From the NCBI GenBank assembly GCA_023390115.1, contig JAEWDM010000030.1, forward strand, positions 60,968 to 124,967: a stretch of DNA of 64,000 nt, given 5' to 3'. Positions 9,012 through 17,812 of the stretch are shown here, piece after piece. The stretch's first letter is position 1; the number at the start of each line of letters is the position of its first letter. Source of the DNA: Bacillota bacterium. GTDB taxonomy: Bacteria; Bacillota; Clostridia; Acetivibrionales; DSM-27016. The notes beneath the pieces are model-generated. The model searched no databases. It had not been told where the DNA came from and worked only from the letters and a program-made list of their open reading frames with translations. Position numbers and translations under genes: made by a program.

Positions 9012-9085
9012 GCGGGTGTAATTCAATGGTAGAATATCAGCTTCCCAAGCTGACTGCGTGGGTTCGATTCCCATCACCCGCTCCA
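9012..9085 (+). tRNA. tRNA-Gly (anticodon CCC)
   Basis: A full cloverleaf with acceptor GCGGGTG/CACCCGC, a D arm, anticodon loop TTCCCAA, T arm with GGTTCGATTCC and an encoded CCA at 9083-9085. The anticodon CCC reads GGG. Confidence 0.95.
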
Positions 9086-9088
9086 CAT

Positions 9089-9164
9089 GCCCTCATAGCT
9101 CAGTCGGCAGAGCGCATCCATGGTAAGGATGAGGTCATCAGTTCGATTCTGATTGAGGGCTCCA
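9089..9164 (+). tRNA. tRNA-Thr (anticodon GGT)
   Basis: A full cloverleaf with acceptor GCCCTCA/TGAGGGC, anticodon loop ATGGTAA, T arm GTTCGATTC and encoded CCA at 9162-9164. The anticodon GGT reads ACC/ACT. It lies three bases after tRNA-Gly, so both come from one transcript. Confidence 0.95.
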
Positions 9165-9296
9165 AATTGAAACATTGGAAAATGCTTGATTTGCAGAAAT
9201 TGTGAATCAGGTATTTTTGCATTATAAGCCCTTTTGCTATTAATCCATTTAACAAACTCCTATTAAATAGGGTAGGATAGAGTTGGAGATATTATG

Positions 9297-9455
9297 ATGA
9301 CTAAAGAATTTATAGAACTATTGGTATTTCAAAGACAGTGGACAGATGTGATCTTGATGAAGAGGGTCTAAAAGAGCTTGAAGAATATTCATGTGAAAAT
9401 CCAGATAAGGGGGATATGATTTAAGGTACGGCAGGGATAAGGAAATTACGTTGAA
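9297..9455 (+). pseudogene. Broken RelE/HigB-type (Gp49-like) toxin gene
   Basis: The frame starts TKEFIELLVFQRQWTDV after a good GGAG site, then shifts by one base and continues DLDEEGLKELEEYSCENPDKGDMI. A TAA stop stands where the family has a Gln codon, and the frame goes on with GTAGIRKLR. The whole reads like the typical opening of phage-derived RelE/ParE-superfamily toxins (FIELPIF..RW...GL...DL..L...L..NP..GD.I.GTGG.RK.R). At least one frameshift and one nonsense change break it, and the C-terminal third is missing. No antitoxin gene is recognisable beside it. Confidence 0.6.
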
Positions 9456-9643
9456 CAGGTTTTCCAGATCAAGCGGGGGATTCTTTAGCTTATGAAAATC
9501 AAATCCGGCAAATTTCTCAAGAGATATCTTATGTTTAATTTAAATTACAATGTATTGTAAATTTGCCAGCGATATAGTATAATTGCCCTATAATTAACTA
9601 AAATTTGATATGAGTTATATTATTTTGAAGGGTTAATTTTTAT

Positions 9644-9964
9644 ATGCTTGTGTTATTTCGGGCTGCAATTAGGCCATTAACAAAATCAATAGCGGATTTT
9701 ACAAAGCTGGTTGTAGCCTTATGTACAGCGGCTTTAGTTTCTATTGCAGATATCCTGTTTTGCGAAAATCAGGTATTCATAAAGGCAGCTATTGAATGTA
9801 TTTGTCCTGGCATATATACGGCTTTAATTATCTTTGTCAGTATATTATTGTTTTTATTATGTATTCTAATTAATATATATCTGATCCTTGAGATCACTTC
9901 TTTGTTCAGTGCTTTAATTCTTATTTTATTTCAAAAGATTAAAATACCATTCAGCTCTATCTGA
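9644..9964 (+). CDS. Small hydrophobic protein, unknown
   Basis: A 106-residue frame with two or three predicted membrane helices (about residues 20-42, 56-78 and 80-100). It is rich in Ile, Leu and Phe and has a basic end. The Shine-Dalgarno match (GAAGGG, eleven bases upstream) is mediocre. I do not recognise a family. It lies among pseudogenes, so it may be a fragment of a larger membrane protein or not translated at all. Confidence 0.35.
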   Translation: MLVLFRAAIRPLTKSIADFTKLVVALCTAALVSIADILFCENQVFIKAAIECICPGIYTALIIFVSILLFLLCILINIYLILEITSLFSALILILFQKIKIPFSSI

Positions 9965-10059
9965 TGCTTATTATTTAAGTAATTGAATAATCAGGTGCTT
10001 TTGTTAAGATGCACATAAACTGGTCGTTAAATTTCGTAGTCTTTTGCCCGCGCTTTTTT

Positions 10060-10361
10060 ATTCGGATGCCTATGGGGTTAATTTAAAAAGCCTGGATAAG
10101 AAAGAATTTATTCTGGATATTAACAAGGCTTTTCCTTAATATGTCCCATACGGGCTTTTTCATTGACCTTGAGTCTTTAAAGGATAGTGCTGCTTGAGAC
10201 AATCGTCATGTACAGCATTTGAAAGCAGGATGCTTACAAGCGAAATAAAAGCTCAAGATATTGATGCTTTCATAAAAGAGCAGAAGGATAATGGCGTTGA
10301 TGCATTGGTTAAGGAAATCCAAAAGCAGCTGGATAAATGGAAAACCGAAAATAAGCAATAA
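10060..10361 (+). pseudogene. Remnant of an extracellular solute-binding lipoprotein (DUF3502-like C-terminus)
   Basis: Translation in shifting frames gives AYGVNLKSLDKKEFILDINKAFP, then YVPYG, then FIDLESLKDSAA. The last 44 codons (10230-10361) are intact and end VDALVKEIQKQLDKWKTENKQ. Order and spacing resemble the C-terminus of LplA-like carbohydrate-binding lipoproteins (YG...P, F.FD...VK.E.A., L...GID.I..E.Q.QLD.W). At least two frameshifts and two stops interrupt it, and the N-terminal four fifths are gone. The assignment rests on my reading of short segments. Confidence 0.45.
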
Positions 10362-10390
10362 GAGCGGAGTGTAAGCTCACAATACGATGG

Positions 10391-12465
10391 ATGAAAAATA
10401 TAGTGGGAGGTTTCAGACAGATGCCGCAAAAAATGAAGAGGGGTAAGCTTGCTTTAAATGCTCCCGGTCTTAATTATTCCGATTATGACATTACAGCTTA
10501 CCGGGAGCTGCCGGAGGATATAAAAAGGATCAATCTAAAAAGCGAAAGCGACAGCTCATTAAAGAAAATATCCGCGGAACTTTTAAACCAGGCGCGGAAG
10601 GAAACAACGCATCTTGATGAGCTGCTGCCAAGAGCTTATGCGCTGGTGTGTGAGGCGGTAAAAAGGGTATTGGGCCTCACGTCCTTACTGCGAACGGCTA
10701 TCTGGCGCGGAGGGATGCCGGGTGGATGGGGCCGGTATACACCTTCCTGGGCTTGACGACGAGCTTTATTAATGAGGGGATGGGCAGGGAGGAACGGAGG
10801 AACGCCTATGACTCCGATATAACCTATATTACTGCCAAGGAAGCAGGATTTGACTATCTGAGAGATTGCTTGTGCTATGAGGTAAATGAGCTTGTACAGC
10901 GTGAATTTAATTTTGCAATAGTGGATGAAGCAGACTCCATACTTATTGATGAATCCCGTATTCCGCTTATAATATCCGAGAATGTCCCTGTGGCTCAGGG
11001 AGTATGCGGGGAGATTACAAAGGTAGTGGGAATGCTTGAATCCGGTGTTGATTATGATACCGATGAGGCTTCAAGAAATGTTTACCTCACCGAGAAGGGA
11101 ACAAACCGGGTGGAGAAGCTGCTGGGATGCGGAAATATATATGCTGAAGATAATTATGAATTATTGATTGAGTTGAATTGCGCCCTTCATGCCGGGGCAC
11201 TGTTAAGACGTGATGTGGATTACATAGTTCAAGACGGAAGGGTTGAGCTTGTGGATGAGCTTACAGGCCGTGTAGCGGATAAACGCGTCTGGCCTGACGG
11301 CCTGCAAGCTGCAATCGAATCCAAGGAAGGGATAAGGAGCTTTTCAAAGGGCAGAATCCTGGGAACAATAACAATACAGCATTTTATGGAAAATTATCGT
11401 GGAATGTGCGGAATGACAGCCACGGCAAAAATATCTGAGGGTGAATTTAAGGAGTTTTATAATCTGGATGTTGTTGCTATTCCTCCAAACAGGCCATGTA
11501 TCAGAACAGATTATCAAGACGTTGTTTTTACCCATTTACAAGCAAAGTACGAGGCGCTGACTGCGGAAATAAAAAGTGTCCATGCAACGGGCAGACCTAT
11601 ACTGGTAGGTACGGCCAGTATAGAAGAATCTGAAAGGCTTGCGGACACACTGCAAAAGGCAGGAATCAAATGCAATGTGCTCAACGCAAAAAATGACGAA
11701 TTGGAAGCTGGAATCATCGCCCGGGCAGGAGCCCTTGGAGCTGTAACTGTCTCAACCAATATGGCAGGACGCGGCACCGACATACGCTTAGGCGGAGAAC
11801 GGGAGAAGGTAGTCGGTCTTGGAGGCTTATACGTCATAGGTACAAATAAGTACGACAGCAGGCGTATAGACGACCAGCTCCGGGGACGCGCCGGCCGTCA
11901 GGGGGATCCCGGCTCATCAAGATTTTTTGTCAGCCTGGAGGATGATTTGTTTAAGAAATATGGGGACAGCACGCTTATTTCATCAATGCGGCGTATGAAA
12001 AAGCAGGACGGACCCATTGATAATCCGGTGTACCTGCGTTCGGCAGAGAAGGTCCAAAAGGTTGCGGAAGGACAGAATGCCAGTATTAGGGGCCTTCTCT
12101 GGAGGTATTCCTATATTATTGAGGAGCAGCGTAAAATTATATATAAAAAACGCCAGGATATTCTGTTTGACAGAGCGGGTCTTTCCCTGCTTGAAGAAAT
12201 GGCTCCCGGGCAATACAAGCTTGCCCTCAAATATGTGGATACCAGTGCTTTGAAAAGGATGGAGAAATATATCTTTCTTTACCATATCGACCAATGTTGG
12301 GCGGAATATATAGCCCGGGTAAATTGCATACGTGAGGGGATGCATCTGGTTAATATTGGCGGAATGAACCCCCTTGAAGAATATAACAGGATACATGGCA
12401 AGCGTTGTTATTGTAATGTAAAAAAACCATTGCAGCAAAAAGCCCTGAAAATGTCGAAAAAATAA
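10391..12465 (+). pseudogene. SecA-family translocase ATPase with Walker A region deleted (accessory SecA-like)
   Basis: The first frame (to 10756) starts with an atypical basic N-terminus and reaches the SecA motif LDELLPRAYALVCEAVKRVLG. At about 10671 the sequence jumps to HVLTANGYLARRDAGWMGPVYT in another frame, which continues to 12465. The roughly 50 residues that normally lie between, with the GEGKT Walker A loop, are missing. What remains is good SecA: FAIVDEADSILIDESRIPLIIS, the preprotein region, GMTATAK, STNMAGRGTDIRLGG, RRIDDQLRGRAGRQGDPG, and a shortened helical C-terminus without the zinc tail. Short length suggests an accessory SecA2-type copy. Without ATP binding it cannot translocate; I call it a pseudogene. 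Confidence 0.8.
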
Positions 12466-12644
12466 AATTTTTTGTCCATAATTTTCGTGAATTCATTTTG
12501 TTCTCCTGATTCAAATATTTTAATGGGTATAAAAAAACAACGTGCTGTGTCATCCAACTGTACTTACGTAATAACACGACATGTTGTAACATTATTATAC
12601 ATTCTTTATTGCTCCATTTCCAAGAGCGAAGAAGATAAATAGGT
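12466..12644 (+). repeat. Non-coding stretch with an imperfect inverted repeat
   Basis: ACAACGTGCTGTGT (near 12538-12551) pairs with ACACGACATGTTGT (near 12574-12587), with two mismatches around a 22-base loop. It could be a terminator for the upstream pseudogene or the trace of a mobile element end. No gene is visible between here and 12965. Confidence 0.4.
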
Positions 12645-12663
12645 GTGTGTCGAAAGAACTGTC
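12645..12663 (-). repeat. Dispersed short repeat, copy A
   Basis: Read on the minus strand the sequence is GACAGTTCTTTCGACACAC. It matches the copy at 63975-63993 at 16 of 19 positions and contains the GACGGTTCT..GACAC core also seen at 15298. It is followed by TGTGACACC, which can fold back on GGTGTGTGTC. Confidence 0.45.
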
Positions 12664-12965
12664 TTTATGTGACACCTGTGACGCATGCTCCTGGCATGTG
12701 TTTAAATTATCCGAATTATAATGTAAAATAATATATTACAATATTATCATAAAAAGTGATGAAAAGTAATAGTGTATAAACAAAAATATGGCTGAGAGTA
12801 CTATTGAATATTTTTGGAAGTATATTGACATGCTTGAAAATAAAACCTATAATTGTGATAAAACATCGCAATTTATAAAAAATATAGATTGAACATCGCT
12901 AATCATGCCGTACATGCCATAATGCGTTACGGGTATGACAATGCAAAGAGACAGGAGTGTTATAT

Positions 12966-13346
12966 ATGCTTAAGGAGATTATAGCTGAAATGCAGGATTT
13001 GCTTAATAAATCCGTAACCGACAAAAACCTGTCCTCGGAAAACATCTTAAGCCTGAGCAGAGAGCTTGACAATACAGTTATAAGCTATATAAAAGCGAAA
13101 AGGAGTACTGTAAAAATAAACAGGGAAAAGGTGTATCAGGATTTGTTTTTAAAGTTTTGCGGAGGCAGCTACAGCCGCTTTGCCCGAGAAATCTCCGTGG
13201 ATCCGGGGCATTTGCACCGTTTTCTGACCAGAGATGTGGGAGGGGGTAAAAAGCTCATGTGGGGCATTATACTGTTTTGCAAAAGAAAAAATCTTGATTT
13301 TGAGAATTATATTGATCCAATAATTGTAAAAAAAGGGAGGGACTAA
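12966..13346 (+). CDS. Spo0E-like phosphatase domain joined to a helix-turn-helix-like domain
   Basis: Residues 1-43 resemble the two-helix Spo0E-like aspartyl-phosphate phosphatases, which drain phosphate from Spo0A~P. The signature region is ILSLSRELDNTVISYI, with the SRELD motif at 31-35. Unlike usual Spo0E proteins of 50-85 residues, this one has 126 residues. Residues 55-117 add a compact basic domain (YSRFAREISVDPGHLHRFLTRD) that looks like an Xre-type helix-turn-helix. The ATG at 12966 has AGGAG eight bases upstream; a GTG at 12957 overlaps that site and is less likely. A clear terminator follows, so it is monocistronic. Confidence 0.6.
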   Translation: MLKEIIAEMQDLLNKSVTDKNLSSENILSLSRELDNTVISYIKAKRSTVKINREKVYQDLFLKFCGGSYSRFAREISVDPGHLHRFLTRDVGGGKKLMWGIILFCKRKNLDFENYIDPIIVKKGRD

Positions 13347-13384
13347 AATAAGAATCTGCATATAAGCCACAGAGCTTCAATCTG

Positions 13385-13418
13385 AAATTCTCCGGAACCG
13401 TTGGGGCCGGAGAATTTT
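13385..13418 (+). terminator. Terminator of the Spo0E-HTH gene
   Basis: AAATTCTCCGG (13385-13395) pairs with CCGGAGAATTT (13407-13417) around an 11-base loop, followed by T-rich sequence. Confidence 0.8.
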
Positions 13419-13497
13419 AATATTAACTTGAAGCTGCAATTATATTAAGAAAGGATTACCTTATGTATTCACGCAATGCACCCTTATTTCCAAATTA

Positions 13498-13526
13498 TTG
13501 ACATTATAATAATTTAAGTTTAAAAT
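13498..13526 (+). promoter_or_regulatory. Candidate promoter upstream of the HD-GYP gene
   Basis: TTGACA at 13498-13503, 17 bases, TAAAAT at 13521-13526. The 547-base gap from 13347 to 13893 otherwise holds the terminator above, a small GGCCGG/CCGG hairpin near 13614-13629, and a Shine-Dalgarno-like AAGGGAGG at 13703 with no frame behind it. A leader of about 360 nt is implied. Confidence 0.55.
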
Positions 13527-13893
13527 AAATAACTGTACAAATGGTTAATAATATTAAAATCGGAAATAAAAACAACAAATAAATATAATTTGTGTCGAAA
13601 AATATAGAATGGCCGGTTGCCGGAGGCCTTGAATAATTTTATGTAAATTTATCTTATGAGGGGGTGCGTATAATATATCTGCAAGCATAATGCCATATAA
13701 AGAAGGGAGGTTAAAAAATCTTTACTTTTGCCATTTGCAAAATATTAACAGTTATTTTACATAATCTAAATACTAATATGATATTTTACACTATATAAAT
13801 AACCAGCACGATTTTTTCAAACTAAAGGCTGCTCATTATTTTAATCTATATAGATATTGCTTTTGTAAATTTATTAAAAGGATATGATGTATT

Positions 13894-14958
13894 TTGAAGA
13901 TGAATTTTGATGTTGACATTGGCGAAATAAAGCCCGGAATGATATTGGGGGAAGATATCATAAACAATGGAAGCCTTCTTCTGTCCAAGGGCATGGTTAT
14001 AAAGCCCAGCTATATCCCAAATTTAGTAGCCAGAGGAGTCAGCAAGGTTGCGGTTATAGCGGAGAAAAAATATAGCGACATATTTTTAAACCCCGTACAA
14101 AAATTTTATGCGCAGACCTATGAATGTGTGGCAAAATTAATTGATAGCCTTAAAAGCAATTACAACATAATGGCATCGGATGCATTTCCCGTTGTAGAAA
14201 ATATTCTTGAGACAGTATTTACAAACAAGGATTCCATTTTATTGCTCACGGGCTTCAGAGGCAAAGGGGATTACTATTACGCGCATTCCCTTGACGTATG
14301 CATTTACAGCCTTATAACGGCAAAGGCCATGAAGCTGAATTATGAGGAAACAGTCACGCTCGGAATGGGTGCACTCCTGCATGATGTCGGCAAAGCCAAG
14401 ATATCGGACAGTATTCTTCTGAAAAAGGGGGATTTGACCCCGAGCGAATTTGAGGAAGTAAAAAGACACTGTATTTACGGATATGACATTGTAAGATCAA
14501 TTCCGGGTATCAGGCCGAATGCGGCCAGAATAGCCCTGCAGCACCATGAGCGCTGTGACGGAAGCGGATACCCGTGTCATCTTAAGGGTGAAAAAATAGA
14601 TATGCTTTCCAAGATAGTTGCTATAGCGGATATATATGACGCATTGACGTCGGACAGGATATACCGGGAGAAGGTTCTGCCTCATGAGGCCGCAGAATAC
14701 CTGCTTGGTATATCGAACTCTATGATTGACTCTAAAATTGCCAAGGTATTTCTTGAAAACATAGCGGTATATCCCAAGGGGTGCCAGGTGCTTCTCAACA
14801 CAAATCAAGTAGCCGTTGTGACAGATTCAAATAAAAATATGCCGCTCCGGCCCCTTTTAAAAATAATAAGCGACAAGGACGGGATTCCCCTGCAGCATCC
14901 GTTTGAGTTTGATTTACAGAGCCATTCCAGTGTTTTTATTGTACAGATGTTTAATTAA
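13894..14958 (+). CDS. HD-GYP domain protein, probable c-di-GMP phosphodiesterase
   Basis: HD-GYP proteins hydrolyse cyclic di-GMP. The 354-residue soluble protein has an N-terminal DUF3391-like part (residues 5-60: GEIKPGMILGEDIINNGSLLLSKG). The HD-GYP domain covers about 115-300. Metal ligands are in place: His131, His163-Asp164 (LLHDVGK), His192, the HHERCDGSGYP signature at 217-227 and Asp246. The start is TTG at 13894, with AAAAGGAT upstream, or the ATG at 13900. No receiver domain is attached, so regulation must come through expression or the N-terminal part. A terminator follows. Confidence 0.88.
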   Translation: MKMNFDVDIGEIKPGMILGEDIINNGSLLLSKGMVIKPSYIPNLVARGVSKVAVIAEKKYSDIFLNPVQKFYAQTYECVAKLIDSLKSNYNIMASDAFPVVENILETVFTNKDSILLLTGFRGKGDYYYAHSLDVCIYSLITAKAMKLNYEETVTLGMGALLHDVGKAKISDSILLKKGDLTPSEFEEVKRHCIYGYDIVRSIPGIRPNAARIALQHHERCDGSGYPCHLKGEKIDMLSKIVAIADIYDALTSDRIYREKVLPHEAAEYLLGISNSMIDSKIAKVFLENIAVYPKGCQVLLNTNQVAVVTDSNKNMPLRPLLKIISDKDGIPLQHPFEFDLQSHSSVFIVQMFN

Positions 14959-15009
14959 AACAGAGGACAAGGTGTGCCACGGGTACCGCAGAGTGTGATT
15001 TTCCGGAGT

Positions 15010-15066
15010 AAAAAAGTCGTCGGCCCCCGGTGATGTAAAAATCTCCTTGGGTTGACGACTTTTTAT
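15010..15066 (+). terminator. Terminator after the HD-GYP gene
   Basis: AAAAAGTCGTC (15011-15021) pairs with GACGACTTTTT (15054-15064) around a long loop that contains smaller pairings. Confidence 0.75.
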
Positions 15067-15727
15067 TGTATTTGGAGCATATATATGGTAAAATTTTGGG
15101 CATAAGCAAAAAGGGCGATGCCCTAAAAAGGCGCAGACAATGCTGTTATAATCGTGCTATTGTAGAATTGAAAATAACAATTAGGGGCTGTTAAACTAAC
15201 ATACTTCATCGAAACCACCTGCAGTAATTTTGTATATATTATTGCAATATGGGCCAGGTGCGCAGAAGGTTACATAATGTGTTTAAGAAATTAGGATGTG
15301 TCAGGAGAACCGTCAGATTATGTGAACTCCCCCAAATTATTTGAAAAATTGCAGTTCATCACCGCTGAGGCATCATGGGGTACGGTTCCGCTGTTTTACT
15401 TTCAGTTCTCCGCTGCTTTTTCTGTAAGTTCTAAGGATTTTGATTTCAATCAGAATAGCTTTCACACAGTCTGCCGTCCCCCTGACAACGTAAGCAAAAT
15501 CTATCCCAGATAATACCTTTTAACTTGTTACACTGTCTTCTAAATAGCCGTTCAAATTTTCTTAGGATAATCCATTGCCCGCATTCTGTAAAGAATATCT
15601 GTTATTGACAAAATAAATTAATTCAAGACTTAATTTTGATCCAAGCATAGAATTAAAGTCAAAAATTCATTTTAATATATATATTATGGATATAAAAACA
15701 TAAATTTATATAAATTTTAAATAATGG
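15067..15727. other. Intergenic stretch without a supported gene
   Basis: About 660 bases, very AT-rich in its second half, with short open frames of no recognisable composition. The only structure I can name is repeat copy B at 15298. The stretch probably holds decayed sequence. Confidence 0.5.
15298..15314 (-). repeat. Dispersed short repeat, copy B
   Basis: On the minus strand it reads GACGGTTCTCCTGACAC, 16 of 17 positions identical to the copy at 63975-63991. Confidence 0.5.
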
Positions 15728-15756
15728 TTGACAAATAAAAAATGAATTCATATAAT
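15728..15756 (+). promoter_or_regulatory. Consensus promoter of the metNIQ-type operon
   Basis: TTGACA at 15728-15733, exactly 17 bases, TATAAT at 15751-15756. The leader to metN is about 250 nt. It does not contain the SAM-I (S-box) core, so methionine control through that riboswitch is unlikely. Confidence 0.8.
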
Positions 15757-15862
15757 TACTATATGTTTAGTATGGAATGGACAAAAGGAGTCAGGACAGA
15801 CTATGCTATAGAATAAAAAAATTGAGCGGGATATGTAAGAATATAACTTTTCTATAGAGAAG

Positions 15863-15946
15863 GTGAGTTTCTTAATTTGTGCCGGCGGATGCCTGACAGG
15901 TATATCAGATAACTGCTGTAAATATGGAAACAAAGGTGATAAGTGA
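15863..15946 (+). pseudogene. Short cysteine-rich frame in the metN leader, possibly a DUF523 fragment
   Basis: The 27-codon frame reads FLICAGGCLTGISDNCCKYGNKGDK after a GTG. It recalls the start of DUF523 proteins (SACLLG.NC.Y.G.N) with a small insertion, and has four cysteines. It could be a decayed gene start, a cysteine-sensing leader peptide, or chance. A different frame with TTG at 15877 reads MCRRMPDRYIR and has better spacing to GAAGGTGAG. Confidence 0.25.
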
Positions 15947-16015
15947 TATTAATTTGAGAAAGGGGTATGCGGCATAACCGTTGTATAACAGGTTAAGCTG
16001 TATTGCGGGTATGCT

Positions 16016-16804
16016 ATGGATGATTTTATAAAAATTAGAAATTTATATAAAACTTATTCTGCTTATAGTGTGCCTTTGGAAGTACTAAAGGGAGTAAATC
16101 TTTCTGTAAGGAAAGGTGAGATATTGGGAATTATAGGCTTCAGCGGAGCCGGAAAATCTACATTGGCCCGTTGTATCAATCGCTTGGAGGAGCCTGACAG
16201 TGGGGAGATTTTTATTGATGGTATTGACATATTAAAGCTGCCAAAGCGTGAGCTCCTTAAGGAGAGAAGAAAAATTGGCATGATTTTTCAGACATTTAAT
16301 TTGTTCGAGGCTAAAACCGTATATCGGAACATTTCGTATCCGCTTGAGATCAGCGGGGTTTCCAATACAGAAATAAAGCAGCGTGTATTAGAGACGGCAG
16401 AGCTTGTAGGGCTATCTGATAAATTGTTGGTATATCCCGGCGGACTTTCAGGCGGACAGAAACAGAGGGTGGGTATTGCAAGGGCCCTGGTTAATCGTCC
16501 CCACCTCCTGCTTAGTGATGAGGCTACATCTGCTCTTGATCCGCAGACAACACTGCAGATTTTAGAGCTTTTAAAGAAAATCAATAAGTCTACAGGGATT
16601 ACAATACTCATGATAACTCATGAGCTGGATGCAATTAAGTATGCCTGTGAGCGCATGGCAGTTCTCGAAGATGGGCTTATTATAGAGTCTGGAGCTGTTA
16701 ATGATATTTTCCATAATCCTCACAGCCGGACAGGAGGGCTGTTTGCTAAGGTGTTTTTAGAATTCCAGAAGTCCGAAGGTCTTGAGGCGGGACAGGGAAT
16801 TTAA
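16016..16804 (+). CDS. metN: ABC transporter ATP-binding protein, methionine/NLPA type, without NIL domain
   Basis: This subunit powers the MetNIQ-type importer. Walker A GFSGAGKS is at residues 41-48, the signature LSGGQ at 144-148, Walker B LLLSDEA at 164-170, and the switch His in MITHELD. The protein has 262 residues. Typical MetN proteins have about 340, because a C-terminal NIL/ACT-like domain binds methionine and causes trans-inhibition; here the chain ends soon after the ATPase core. The permease and binding protein follow. The substrate could be methionine or a related sulfur amino acid. Confidence 0.8.
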   Translation: MDDFIKIRNLYKTYSAYSVPLEVLKGVNLSVRKGEILGIIGFSGAGKSTLARCINRLEEPDSGEIFIDGIDILKLPKRELLKERRKIGMIFQTFNLFEAKTVYRNISYPLEISGVSNTEIKQRVLETAELVGLSDKLLVYPGGLSGGQKQRVGIARALVNRPHLLLSDEATSALDPQTTLQILELLKKINKSTGITILMITHELDAIKYACERMAVLEDGLIIESGAVNDIFHNPHSRTGGLFAKVFLEFQKSEGLEAGQGI

Positions 16805-17004
16805 TCTATATATAAGAAGCCTCGTGTCTGGTCTGCGCAAGCCGGACTTTAAGCTTGCCGGCGGAGGCGGGTTTCCAGCTGAAAACAGCATTATAGCTGC
16901 ATAACAGGTTAGGGGCATGTAGCAAAGCGGAGTGCGGATATCCGCTTCGGCAGTAATACAACAATTACACAGATGGATATAGCATTAAAAGAAGGAGTAG
17001 ATTT

Positions 17005-17715
17005 ATGAGCTTGCTGGATACTCCCCTTTGGGAGGTCATTAGAGGATCTTTTGCGAAGGAGGTATGGATTCGCATAGCTCCCGCAATTTTTGAAACAATT
17101 TACATGACGGTTTTAGCTTCTGTTATTACGCTGATTCTTGGCTTGTTATTGGGAATTTTACTGACGGTTACGAATCCAAATGGATTGGTGCCTCTAAAGG
17201 TGATTTATACCGGTTCCGGGTGGCTGATAAACTGCCTGCGTTCTTTGCCGCAAATGATTATGATAATTTTAATGATACCGGTCGCACGGCTGTTTTTTGG
17301 CAAGTCTTATGGAACCAATGCCTGTATTATAGCTATAGCGGCAAGCTGTATCCCCATGTATGCGCGTATTGTAGAAAGCAGCTTGCTGGAAATCACAAAA
17401 GGCAAGATTGAGGCGGCAAAATCCATAGGCAGCATAAATTTTCAGATAATTTTTAGGATACTGATTCCCGAAACGATCCCTTCACTGATACGCGGATTTA
17501 CAGTAGCAGTGATTGCAGTGATATCGATGACCGCTCTTGCCGGTATGTTTGGGGCCGGCGGAATAGGTGATATTGCAGTGCGTTTTGGATATCAGCGTTT
17601 TCAGCACGATATATTATTTGCTACGGTATATATTCTGATAATTTTGGTGCAGTTGGTTCAGTTTATAGGAGATTTTACTTCAAGGAGGATTCTTAAAAAG
17701 AGAAATTTATTATAA
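17005..17715 (+). CDS. metI: ABC transporter permease, MetI type
   Basis: The 236-residue inner-membrane protein has five predicted helices. It carries the EAA loop typical of MetI (EAAKSIGSINFQIIFRILIPETIPSLI, about residues 136-162), which contacts the ATPase. The C-terminal segment MFGAGGIGDIAVRFGYQRF is characteristic of the D-methionine/NLPA permease family. It lies 200 bases after metN; the gap contains a GC-rich hairpin-forming stretch near 16840-16870 that may tune expression. AGGAG precedes the ATG. Confidence 0.88.
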   Translation: MSLLDTPLWEVIRGSFAKEVWIRIAPAIFETIYMTVLASVITLILGLLLGILLTVTNPNGLVPLKVIYTGSGWLINCLRSLPQMIMIILMIPVARLFFGKSYGTNACIIAIAASCIPMYARIVESSLLEITKGKIEAAKSIGSINFQIIFRILIPETIPSLIRGFTVAVIAVISMTALAGMFGAGGIGDIAVRFGYQRFQHDILFATVYILIILVQLVQFIGDFTSRRILKKRNLL

Positions 17716-17812
17716 GAGCAATTTATAGTTAACGCACGCTTTAGCGTGAACCCTTTTTAGAGTGAGTACTCTAAAACTCAATATAAAATAATGATAAAGA
17801 GAGGAGATTATT

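Noticed and set aside
9644..12465. Functional accessory Sec system
   Set aside because: The SecA-like gene lacks the Walker A segment and no SecY2 or Asp genes are near; the small membrane frame at 9644 does not resemble SecE or SecG in a way I can defend.
15298..15513. 71-codon frame after repeat copy B
   Set aside because: It starts with GTG inside the repeat, has no Shine-Dalgarno site and no family resemblance.
15757..16015. SAM-I riboswitch or T-box before metN
   Set aside because: Neither the S-box core nor the T-box AGGGTGGNACCGCG-like segment is present.
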